A stretch of 6,163 nt of DNA, from positions 1 to 6,163 of the forward strand of contig DQED01000362.1 in assembly GCA_003525525.1 (NCBI GenBank). The letters are read 5' to 3'. This document shows positions 1-5,336 of this stretch, piece by piece (position 1 is the stretch's first letter; each line of letters starts with the position of its first letter). Under the pieces are notes generated by a model, which saw nothing but the letters and a program-made list of their open reading frames with translations, ran no database searches and was not told the origin of the DNA. The translations under genes were made by a program, and so were the position numbers. The DNA is from Desulfovibrio sp. GTDB lineage: Bacteria > Desulfobacterota > Desulfovibrionia > Desulfovibrionales > Desulfovibrionaceae.

Positions 1-2
1 GC

Positions 3-19
3 GGCCCGAAAGGCGGGCC
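3..19 (+). other. GC hairpin at the left edge
   Basis: GGCCCG (3-8) and CGGGCC (14-19) form a perfect 6-bp stem around an AAAGG loop. No T-run follows, so it is not a clear intrinsic terminator, although it may lie at the 3' end of an upstream unit that is not visible here. Its AAAGGCGGGC part (9-18) recurs inverted at 71-80. Confidence 0.4.
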
Positions 20-26
20 ATTCGCC

Positions 27-55
27 TTGACGCGTAGCAAAAACTTTGCCACAAG
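27..55 (+). promoter_or_regulatory. Weak candidate sigma70-type promoter for the operon
   Basis: TTGACG at 27-32 matches the -35 consensus at 5 of 6 positions. After a 17-base spacer, CACAAG at 50-55 matches the -10 consensus at only 3 of 6. This is one of the few AT-richer patches in the window and sits upstream of the first gene, which would place transcription start near 60-65. A short inverted repeat, GCAAA at 37-41 and TTTGC at 45-49, fills most of the spacer and could be an operator, but no regulator is recognised. The poor -10 box makes this a suggestion only. The operon may instead be read from a promoter left of the window. Confidence 0.3.
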
Positions 56-70
56 CCCTATCCCCCGGAT

Positions 71-87
71 GCCCGCCTTTTGCGGGC
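71..87 (+). other. Leader hairpin 1
   Basis: GCCCGC (71-76) and GCGGGC (82-87) form a perfect 6-bp stem with a CTTTT loop. If the promoter at 27-55 is used, this lies at the 5' end of the transcript. It could alternatively pair with 9-18 through a 10-bp perfect inverted repeat, but only in a transcript that starts upstream of position 9. Confidence 0.4.
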
Positions 88-97
88 CGTCCCAACC

Positions 98-117
98 GGG
101 CCCCGCGGCAGGGGCCC
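98..117 (+). promoter_or_regulatory. Strong GC hairpin next to the ribosome-binding site of the MATE gene
   Basis: GGGCCCC (98-104) and GGGGCCC (111-117) form a perfect all-GC 7-bp stem with the 6-base loop GCGGCA. The Shine-Dalgarno-like GAGGT begins at 120, two bases after the stem, and the ATG is at 131. A stem this strong so close to the ribosome-binding site could limit translation initiation or stabilise the 5' end of the mRNA. That role is inferred. No T-tract follows, so it is not a terminator. Confidence 0.45.
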
Positions 118-130
118 ACGAGGTCACGCC

Positions 131-1513
131 ATGAATCGCTGGCAAGGCCCGGGCGGCTATGCCCACGTGCTGCGCGTGGGGCTGCCGCTCCTGGCCGGCA
201 TGGGCTCGATCACGGCCATGCACCTGACCGACCGCCTTTTTCTCGGCTGGTATTCCAAGGACGCCCTGGCCGCGGTCATGCCGGCCGGCGCGGCGTTTTT
301 CCTGTTCACCTCCTTTTTCCTCGGCACCGTGGGCTATGTCGGCGTGCTCATCGCCCAGAACATCGGCGCGGGACGGCCGCAGGAGATCGGCGCGGTGCTG
401 TGGCAGGGCATCCATTTTTCCCTGGCCTCCTTCGTCGCCCTGCTCGGCATCGCCTGCTTCTCCGAGGCCGTGTTCGCGGCCATGGACCACGCCCCGGAAG
501 TGCGCGCGCTCGAGGTCGTCTATTTCCGCATGCTGATGTGCGGGGCGGGGTTCATGGTGCTCGAGGCGGGGCTGGCCGCCTTTTTCAGCGGCCGGGGGCT
601 GACCCGCGCCGTGATGGTCGTCAATTTCGGCGGCGCGCTGCTCAACATCCCGCTCAACTACGTGCTCATTTTCGGCAAGCTGGGGCTGCCGGAACTCGGC
701 ACGGCCGGCTCGGCCCTGGCCACGGTGTTCGCCTGGGTGGTCATGGCCGCGACCTATGCCGCGCTCATCTTCACCCGGGAAAACGACCGGCAGTTCGGCA
801 CGCGCCGCGCGTTTCGGCCGGATGGGGCGCTCCTTAAAAAACTCGTGCTGCTCGGCGCGCCGGGCGGGGCGCAGATCTTCCTCGACGTGTTCGCGGTCAC
901 GGTGTTCATCGCCCTGGCAGGCAGGCTCGGCGTCACCGAGCTTGCGGCGACAAGCCTCGTGCTCTCGGCCAACACCCCGGCGTTCATGCCGCTTTTGGGC
1001 CTTTCCTCGGGGCTCGCCGTGGTCGTCGGCCAGGCCATGGGCGCGGGAAAACCCGAGGACGCGAGGCGCGCGGCAGGCAGCGCCTTTCGCCTCATGGCCG
1101 TCTACATCGCGGTCATGGCCGCTTTTTTCCTGGGCATGCCCGAGACCCTGGCCGGGTTTTTCAAGCCGCGCGGCGAGGAGCAGGGGTTCGCCGCCGTGGT
1201 CGCGCTGTGCCGGCCGCTTTTCGCCTGGGGCGTGTGCCTCGGCGTGTGCGACGTCGTGCTGCACACCTGCTTCGGCGTGTTGCGCGGCGCGGGCGACACG
1301 CGTTTCCTCATGCTCTCCGCCGGCTGCGTCTCCTTTTTCGCCCTGGTCGCCCCGGCCTGGCTCGCCGTGCATTACTTCCACATCGGCATCGTGCCGCTGT
1401 GGGGCTTCTTCGCGCTCTACGGCCTGACGCTCGCCGTGGTCCTGGCCTTGCGCTACAAGGGCGGGGCGTGGCAGAAACTGCGGCTGGTGGAACCGGCCGC
1501 GAAGACGGCCTGA
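131..1513 (+). CDS. MATE-family multidrug/metabolite efflux transporter
   Basis: A 460-residue inner-membrane protein, the usual MATE length, with about 12 hydrophobic helices in two homologous halves. MATE proteins export cationic drugs or metabolites using an inward Na+ or H+ gradient. Visible family motifs in the first half are D34-R-L-F-L-G-W, Q-N-I-G-A-G near 76-81, F-S-G-R-G near 152-156 and N-I-P-L-N-Y near 172-177 followed by a P-x-L-G turn. The second half repeats the pattern with Q-A-M-G-A-G near 301-306 and G-V-L-R-G-A-G-D-T-R near 382-391. ATG 131 is preferred because GAGGT lies at 120-124; an in-frame TTG at 80 would add a basic stretch and has no obvious ribosome-binding site. 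It is the first gene of the run and ends 16 bases before the UbiE homologue. The substrate cannot be read from sequence. The neighbours raise the possibility of a quinone-like or redox-active compound, but that is speculation. Confidence 0.93.
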   Translation: MNRWQGPGGYAHVLRVGLPLLAGMGSITAMHLTDRLFLGWYSKDALAAVMPAGAAFFLFTSFFLGTVGYVGVLIAQNIGAGRPQEIGAVLWQGIHFSLASFVALLGIACFSEAVFAAMDHAPEVRALEVVYFRMLMCGAGFMVLEAGLAAFFSGRGLTRAVMVVNFGGALLNIPLNYVLIFGKLGLPELGTAGSALATVFAWVVMAATYAALIFTRENDRQFGTRRAFRPDGALLKKLVLLGAPGGAQIFLDVFAVTVFIALAGRLGVTELAATSLVLSANTPAFMPLLGLSSGLAVVVGQAMGAGKPEDARRAAGSAFRLMAVYIAVMAAFFLGMPETLAGFFKPRGEEQGFAAVVALCRPLFAWGVCLGVCDVVLHTCFGVLRGAGDTRFLMLSAGCVSFFALVAPAWLAVHYFHIGIVPLWGFFALYGLTLAVVLALRYKGGAWQKLRLVEPAAKTA

Positions 1514-1529
1514 ACCCGAGGAGCCCCTC

Positions 1530-2279
1530 ATGCGCGACGTGCTGGTGCGGCGGATGTTCGAGGACATCGCCTTTTCCTACGACTTCCAGAACAGCGCCCT
1601 GTCGCTTGGCGTGGACATCTACTGGCGCAAGCGCCTCGTGGACATGATCGAACCGGGCTACGGCCTCGTGCTCGACGCGGCCACGGGCACGGGCGAGGTC
1701 GCCCTGGCGATCCGCCGCCGCAGGCCGGGGCTTCGGGTGCTCGGGCTAGACTTCTCCCCGGCCATGCTGGAAAAGGCCGCCGCAAAGACCCGGCGGCGCG
1801 GCGTGGCCGGCTATCGCCTGGCCGTGGCCGACTGCCGGGACATCCCGGTCAGGGCGGAAAGCGTCGCCGCCGTGACCATGGCGTTCGGCATCCGCAACAT
1901 CGCCGAGCGCGTGGCGGTCATGCGGGAATTTCACCGCGTGCTCGTGCCCGGCGGGCGCATGCACGTCATGGAATTCGGCATGCCGCGCTTTGGCCTCGGC
2001 AAGGCGCTCTACCGCTTCTATTTCGAGCGCTTTCTGCCGCCCGTCGGCAACTTCCTCTCGCGCACGGACTACGCCTACAGCTACCTCGTGGAGTCCGTGG
2101 ACGCCTTCCCGGACGACGCGGCCTTTACCGCGCAAATGGCCGAGGCGGGCTTTGCGGAGTGCGCGGTCACGGACCTGACCTTCGGCCTGGCGCGGATATT
2201 TACCGGACGCAAGCGCTCGTCGCACATGGGATTTCCCTTGACAGCGCCCCCGCCTGTCTGTTGCAACATGGAAGACTGA
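1530..2279 (+). CDS. ubiE: UbiE/COQ5-family quinone-ring C-methyltransferase, divergent
   Basis: A 249-residue class I SAM-dependent methyltransferase, probably methylating demethylmenaquinone to menaquinone (or the ubiquinone equivalent) at the cytoplasmic membrane face. Visible parts: the UbiE N-terminal block Y17-D-x-x-N21 through L-S-L-G to W32; SAM loop L-D-A-A-T-G-T-G-E at 48-56; acidic D74 after strand 2; D101 before the third motif; F-G-I-R-N at 119-123; R-V-L-V-P-G-G at 136-142; E148; and a late block with Y-L-V-E-S-V and A-F-P-D-D near 185-196. The GAGGAG at 1518-1523, six bases before ATG, supports the start. Departures from the family: D29 where UbiE signature 1 has His, Q20 for Met, V139 for Lys/Arg, and G150 for Ser. 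After F-T-G-R-K (about 224-228), where homologues usually end, there is a tail of about 21 residues rich in Pro and Cys. Substrate is therefore likely but not certain. Confidence 0.85.
   Translation: MRDVLVRRMFEDIAFSYDFQNSALSLGVDIYWRKRLVDMIEPGYGLVLDAATGTGEVALAIRRRRPGLRVLGLDFSPAMLEKAAAKTRRRGVAGYRLAVADCRDIPVRAESVAAVTMAFGIRNIAERVAVMREFHRVLVPGGRMHVMEFGMPRFGLGKALYRFYFERFLPPVGNFLSRTDYAYSYLVESVDAFPDDAAFTAQMAEAGFAECAVTDLTFGLARIFTGRKRSSHMGFPLTAPPPVCCNMED
2238..2268 (+). promoter_or_regulatory. Candidate internal promoter and palindromic operator
   Basis: A perfect TTGACA -35 box lies at 2238-2243. Seventeen bases on is TTGCAA (2261-2266), a poor -10 match, which overlaps a perfect 10-bp palindrome TGTTGCAACA (2259-2268). 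The site sits inside the codons of the unusual C-terminal tail of the UbiE homologue, in a patch less GC-rich than its surroundings. If real, it would let the second methyltransferase and cydAB be transcribed apart from the first two genes, perhaps under a repressor binding the palindrome. The weak -10 box and the brevity of the palindrome keep confidence low. Confidence 0.25.
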
Positions 2280-2292
2280 CGTCCCGAGGACG
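2280..2292 (+). promoter_or_regulatory. Intercistronic hairpin between the two methyltransferase genes
   Basis: CGTCC (2280-2284) and GGACG (2288-2292) form a perfect 5-bp stem around CGA, starting at the base after the TGA of the UbiE homologue (2277-2279). The purine-rich ribosome-binding region of the next gene follows at 2295-2310. The core GTCC-N3-GGAC recurs at the cydA-cydB junction. Confidence 0.35.
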
Positions 2293-2311
2293 GCAGGAAA
2301 GGGGAGGGGGC

Positions 2312-2914
2312 ATGGAAGTCAACTGGCCGGAACGGTTTTATTGCCGCAGCTTCGTGCGCAAGATCGCCCAGTGGCGCGAAGTCCGCTATTTCCGGGCCAC
2401 GCGGCCCATCCCGGCCGGCGCGAAAGTGCTCGAGATCGGCTGCGGCGACGGCGGCGGGGCGGGTATTTTCACCCGCGCCTTCGCCCCGTCCCTCTACCAC
2501 GGCCTGGACGTGGACCCGGCCATGGTCCGCATTGCGGCGCGGCGGCCGAAAAAAGGCAGTCTCGCCAATAGCGCCTTCGTCCTCGGCGACGCCGAGCGCC
2601 TGCCGTACCCCGACGCCGCCTTCGACGCCGTGGTCAACTTCGGCATCATCCACCACCTGCCCGACTGGCGGCGGGGCGTGGAGGAGGTCGCCCGCGTGCT
2701 GCGCCCGGGCGGCACGTTCTATTTCGAGGAAATCTACCCGCCGCTCTACGCCAACCCGGTCTTCCGCGTCATGCTCGCCCATCCGCGGGAAAACCGCTTC
2801 CACGGCCCGGAATTCCGCGAGGCCCTTTACGCGGCGGGCCTGTCCCTGCTGCCGGGCTTCCACGAATCCTCGCTTTTCATCCTGGCCGTCGCCGTCAAGA
2901 CAGCGCGCCCCTGA
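2312..2914 (+). CDS. Class I SAM-dependent methyltransferase of unknown substrate
   Basis: A 200-residue single-domain, soluble methyltransferase. The SAM-binding core is clear: V-L-E-I-G-C-G-D-G at 39-47 (motif I), D66 at the end of strand 2 for the ribose hydroxyls, G-D-A at 92-94 near the adenine, then F-D-A-V-V-N-F-G at 104-111 and H-H-L-P-D at 114-118. R-V-L-R-P-G-G at 128-134 is typical of Methyltransf_11-like enzymes. The glycine loop is extended (G-D-G-G-G-A-G). There is no UbiE signature, signal peptide or membrane segment. ATG 2312 is chosen because a strong GGGAGG-type ribosome-binding site lies at 2302-2307 and the domain begins just inside. An in-frame GTG at 2159 would run deep into the preceding gene and add non-domain residues. 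It starts 32 bases after the UbiE homologue and ends 17 bases before cydA. It could methylate a quinone precursor, a small metabolite or a protein. The sequence does not decide. Confidence 0.88.
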   Translation: MEVNWPERFYCRSFVRKIAQWREVRYFRATRPIPAGAKVLEIGCGDGGGAGIFTRAFAPSLYHGLDVDPAMVRIAARRPKKGSLANSAFVLGDAERLPYPDAAFDAVVNFGIIHHLPDWRRGVEEVARVLRPGGTFYFEEIYPPLYANPVFRVMLAHPRENRFHGPEFREALYAAGLSLLPGFHESSLFILAVAVKTARP

Positions 2915-2920
2915 CGGGGC
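2907..2920 (+). promoter_or_regulatory. Hairpin enclosing the methyltransferase stop codon, before cydA
   Basis: GCCCC (2907-2911) and GGGGC (2916-2920) form a perfect all-GC 5-bp stem with the loop TGAC, so the TGA stop (2912-2914) lies in the loop. The cydA ribosome-binding site AAGGAGG starts at 2922, immediately after the stem. It may influence termination and re-initiation between the two genes. A stem this short arises readily by chance in GC-rich DNA. Confidence 0.35.
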
Positions 2921-2921
2921 C

Positions 2922-2928
2922 AAGGAGG
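2922..2928 (+). promoter_or_regulatory. Strong Shine-Dalgarno for cydA with tight spacing
   Basis: AAGGAGG is the strongest ribosome-binding site in the window. It is only 3 bases from ATG 2932 but 6 bases from the in-frame GTG at 2935, the codon for Val2. Either could be the real start; they differ by one residue. Confidence 0.65.
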
Positions 2929-2931
2929 CGC

Positions 2932-4308
2932 ATGGTGGACTTCCTGACCGACCCGGTTTTCCTCTCCCGCGTGCAGTTCGCCCTGACCACCGCGTTTCAC
3001 ATCACCTTTCCCACGCTCACCATCGGGCTGGCGCTTTTCCTCGTCGTGCTCGAGTGGCTGTGGCTGCGCACGCACGATCTCGTCTACTACCGCCAGTTCC
3101 GCTTCTGGGCCGGGCTTTTCGCGGTCAATTTCGCCGTGGGCGTGGTCTCGGGCATTCCGCTGGAGTTCCAGTTCGGCACCAACTGGGGACCGTTTTCCGC
3201 CACGGTCGGCAACTTCTTCGGCCAGATCCTCGGCTTCGAGGGCACCATGGCCTTCATGCTCGAATCCGCCTTCCTCTACATCATGCTTTTCGGCTGGAAG
3301 CGGGTGGGGCCGAAGATGCACTTCTTTTCCACCATCATGGTCGCCTTCGGCTCTTCGCTCTCCGCCTTCTGGATTCTCGTGGCCAACTCCTGGATGCAGA
3401 CGCCCTCGGGCGGACATATCGAAAACGGCGTCTTCGTCGTCACCGACTACCTCGCCGCCGTGTTCTCGCCGGACCTGCCCCTGGCCTTTTCCCACATGTA
3501 CCTGGCGTGCGTGGAGCTGACGCTCTTCGTCATTGGCGCGGTCTCGGGCGTCAGCATCCTGCTGAGGCGCAACGTCCCGTTCTACCTCACCTCGTTCAAG
3601 CTCGCGGCCGCGGCGGCCGTGGTCATCGCGCCGCTTCAGGCCTTTGTCGGCGATTCCAACGGCCAGGAGATCGGCCGCCTCCAGCCGGCCAAGGTCGCGG
3701 CCATCGAGGCCCACTGGGACACCAACAAGCCCGGCGCCGGCGCGCCCTGGAACATGCTCGCCTGGCCCGATCCCGAGGCCGAGGACAACGTCTTCCAGAT
3801 CCAGATTCCCTTCGCCCTGAGCCTGCTCATCACCCATTCGCCAACCGGCGTCGTGCCGGGGCTCAAGGATTTTCCCAAGAAGGATCGCCCGCCCATCGTG
3901 CTGCCGTTCTACGCCTTCCGGCTCATGGTCGGCGTCGGGTTCGCCATGATCGCGGTCATGGCCTGGACGCTGTGGGCCTGGCGGCGCGGCGCACTCACCC
4001 CCGAGCGCGCGCCGGGGCAGGGCAAGCTCTTTTACGCCTGGGCGCTCATGGCCGGCGGGGCCTACCTCGCCGTGCTCATGGGCTGGATCACGCGCGAGGT
4101 GGGCCGCCAGCCCTGGCTGGCCTACGGGCTCATCCGCACGGGCGAGGGACATTCGCCCCTCGGCGCCGGCGAGGTCTGGCTGTCCCTGGCCGGTTTCATC
4201 ACCGCCTATGCCGTGCTCTTTTCGCTTTTTCTGTTCTTCATGGCCAAACTCTTGCGCAAAGGCCCGGACATGGACGCGCTGCCGCCCGCGGCCCATGCGG
4301 CCAAATAG
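2932..4308 (+). CDS. cydA: Cytochrome bd-type quinol oxidase subunit I, short Q-loop (CioA-like)
   Basis: Haem-bearing subunit of the membrane terminal oxidase that oxidises quinol and reduces O2 to water. It has 458 residues and about nine membrane helices. Ligands known from E. coli can be placed: H23 (E. coli H19), H188 (H186) and M332 in F-R-L-M-V-G (M393) for b558, and E389 just before the G-R-Q-P-W signature at 391-395 (E445). E103 and E111 in the G-F-E-G and L-E-S-A-F block match the proton-path acids E99 and E107. In the periplasmic Q-loop, K254 and E259 within Q-P-A-K-V-A-A-I-E match quinol-binding K252 and E257. The protein is about 64 residues shorter than E. coli CydA. With the short V-P-G-L-K-D-F-P Q-loop end, this puts it in the short-Q-loop, cyanide-insensitive-like group. 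No key residue is missing. It lies 25 bases before cydB and after the methyltransferase genes, consistent with use of a locally made quinol. Confidence 0.97.
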   Translation: MVDFLTDPVFLSRVQFALTTAFHITFPTLTIGLALFLVVLEWLWLRTHDLVYYRQFRFWAGLFAVNFAVGVVSGIPLEFQFGTNWGPFSATVGNFFGQILGFEGTMAFMLESAFLYIMLFGWKRVGPKMHFFSTIMVAFGSSLSAFWILVANSWMQTPSGGHIENGVFVVTDYLAAVFSPDLPLAFSHMYLACVELTLFVIGAVSGVSILLRRNVPFYLTSFKLAAAAAVVIAPLQAFVGDSNGQEIGRLQPAKVAAIEAHWDTNKPGAGAPWNMLAWPDPEAEDNVFQIQIPFALSLLITHSPTGVVPGLKDFPKKDRPPIVLPFYAFRLMVGVGFAMIAVMAWTLWAWRRGALTPERAPGQGKLFYAWALMAGGAYLAVLMGWITREVGRQPWLAYGLIRTGEGHSPLGAGEVWLSLAGFITAYAVLFSLFLFFMAKLLRKGPDMDALPPAAHAAK

Positions 4309-4320
4309 TCCTGCGGACTA
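4306..4320 (+). promoter_or_regulatory. Intercistronic hairpin between cydA and cydB
   Basis: TAGTCC (4306-4311) and GGACTA (4315-4320) form a perfect 6-bp stem with the loop TGC, starting at the cydA TAG stop. The likely cydB ribosome-binding site AAGGA (4320-4324) begins at the last base of the stem. GTCCT (4308-4312) can alternatively pair with AGGAC (4321-4325), which would mask that site. AGTCC (4307-4311) can also pair with GGACT at 4326-4330. Such competing folds could tune CydA:CydB output, but this is inference from base pairing only. Confidence 0.4.
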
Positions 4321-4333
4321 AGGACGGACTGTT

Positions 4334-5335
4334 ATGGATATCGCCGACGTCTGGTACTGGATCATGGCTTTTCTGCTGTGGCTGTACGTCTTCACCGACG
4401 GTTTCGACCTCGGGGTCGGCATCCTGTGCCTGCACACCGACGACGAGACCTGGCGCGACCGCATGACCGCGTCCATCGACAGCGTCTGGCACGCCAACCA
4501 GACCTGGCTCGTGATGCTCGGCGGCGTGCTCTTCGGCGCGTTTCCGCTGGTCTACGGCACGGTGCTCGCCGCGCTCTACCTGCCGGCCGGGTTCCTGCTC
4601 TTCGCGCTCATGGCCCGGGGCATCGGCCTCGAATACCGCGCCGAGGCCGACGGCAAGCGGCCCTGGACGAAGCTTTTCGGCTGGGGCAGCGTGGCCGTGA
4701 CGCTGGCCCACGGCTTTCTCCTCGGCGGCATCCTCCAGGGCATGGCCTTTGCCGACGGCCGGTTCGTCGGCGGACGGTTCGACTGGTTCTCGCCCTTCAC
4801 CATCCTGGTCGGCGTGACGCTCCTGTGCCTCTACGCCATGATCGGCGCGGCCTGGCTCGTGCTCAAAACCGACGGCGAACTGCAAAACCAGGCGCGGCTG
4901 TGGGGCATCCGCTACGGCTCGGCCACGGTGGCCATGCTGGTGCTCGTCCTCGGCTATATCGCCCTGGACGGCCGGCTGGGATTTCTCGTGGGCCGGCCGG
5001 GACAGGCCGGGTTCGCGCCGTCCTTCATCCTCGCCATGGTCGCCGCGGTGCTGTGCGCGGCGCTTTATTTCCGCGCGCTGGGCAAGGGCTGGGAGCGGCG
5101 GCCGCTCCTGTACTGCGCTGTGATGCTGGCCTTCGTCTTCGCGGCCTTCGGCGGCAGCCTGTCCCCGGTCATCGTGCCGCCGGGCATAACGGCCGCCATG
5201 GCCGCCGCGCCCGCGCCGATGCTGCGCATCATGCTGGCCGTGATCGGCGGGCTCATGCCCGTGCTGCTTTTCTACAACGCCTACCAGTACCGTGTTTTCA
5301 GCGGCAAGACCGCGCCGCACGACGAGGTGCAGTAG
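4334..5335 (+). CDS. cydB: Cytochrome bd-type quinol oxidase subunit II
   Basis: A 333-residue membrane protein with about eight or nine helices that pairs with CydA, supports haem assembly and forms the heterodimer interface. The N-terminal helix carries the CydB motif T-D-G-F-D-L-G-V-G at 21-29 (D25 is the conserved acid). It is followed by V-W-H-A-N-Q-T-W with M-L-G-G-V-L-F-G-A-F-P at 61-71, and R-G-I-G-L-E-Y-R at 95-102. The C-terminal part has S-P-V-I-V-P-P-G-I-T near 277-285, a run of A-A-A-P, and Y-N-A-Y-Q-Y-R-V-F-S-G-K at 314-325, all usual for the family. Length is somewhat below E. coli CydB (379) and fits the shorter CioB-like proteins. ATG 4334 has AAGGA at 4320-4324, nine bases upstream. 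No small CydX-type gene follows: the next gene starts one base after the stop. No cydDC assembly genes are in the window. Confidence 0.97.
   Translation: MDIADVWYWIMAFLLWLYVFTDGFDLGVGILCLHTDDETWRDRMTASIDSVWHANQTWLVMLGGVLFGAFPLVYGTVLAALYLPAGFLLFALMARGIGLEYRAEADGKRPWTKLFGWGSVAVTLAHGFLLGGILQGMAFADGRFVGGRFDWFSPFTILVGVTLLCLYAMIGAAWLVLKTDGELQNQARLWGIRYGSATVAMLVLVLGYIALDGRLGFLVGRPGQAGFAPSFILAMVAAVLCAALYFRALGKGWERRPLLYCAVMLAFVFAAFGGSLSPVIVPPGITAAMAAAPAPMLRIMLAVIGGLMPVLLFYNAYQYRVFSGKTAPHDEVQ
5324..5329 (+). promoter_or_regulatory. Ribosome-binding site inside the end of cydB that decides the TTG start
   Basis: GAGGTG within the last cydB codons lies 7 bases before TTG 5337. No ATG or GTG occurs near the N-terminus of the following reading frame, so this well-spaced site is the main support for the TTG start and suggests translational coupling to cydB. 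Confidence 0.6.
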
Positions 5336-5336
5336 T

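Noticed and set aside
80..130. Upstream TTG start giving the MATE protein 17 extra residues
   Set aside because: The added residues are Arg/Gly/Pro-rich and lie across the 98-117 hairpin, with no ribosome-binding site before 80, whereas ATG 131 has one and gives normal family length.
1..130. Rho-independent terminators in the leader
   Set aside because: The hairpins at 3-19, 71-87 and 98-117 lack a following T-run on the + strand.
46..837. A 263-codon + strand frame overlapping the leader and the MATE gene
   Set aside because: Arg/Pro/Gly-rich with no domain; the MATE frame explains the same DNA with family motifs throughout.
2240..2266. A sigma54 (-24/-12) promoter, suggested by TTGC at 2261-2264
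   Set aside because: No GG dinucleotide lies at the required distance upstream.
2827..4296. A 489-codon antisense open frame across cydA
   Set aside because: Composition is charged low-complexity (Glu, Gly, His, Arg), typical of reverse-strand shadows of GC-rich membrane proteins, and the + strand frame is unmistakable CydA.
2532..4466. A 644-codon open frame on the + strand overlapping the second methyltransferase, cydA and cydB
   Set aside because: It is rich in Arg, Ala, Pro and His with no recognisable domain, and runs across three well-supported genes in other frames. Long shadow frames are expected when third positions are nearly all G or C.
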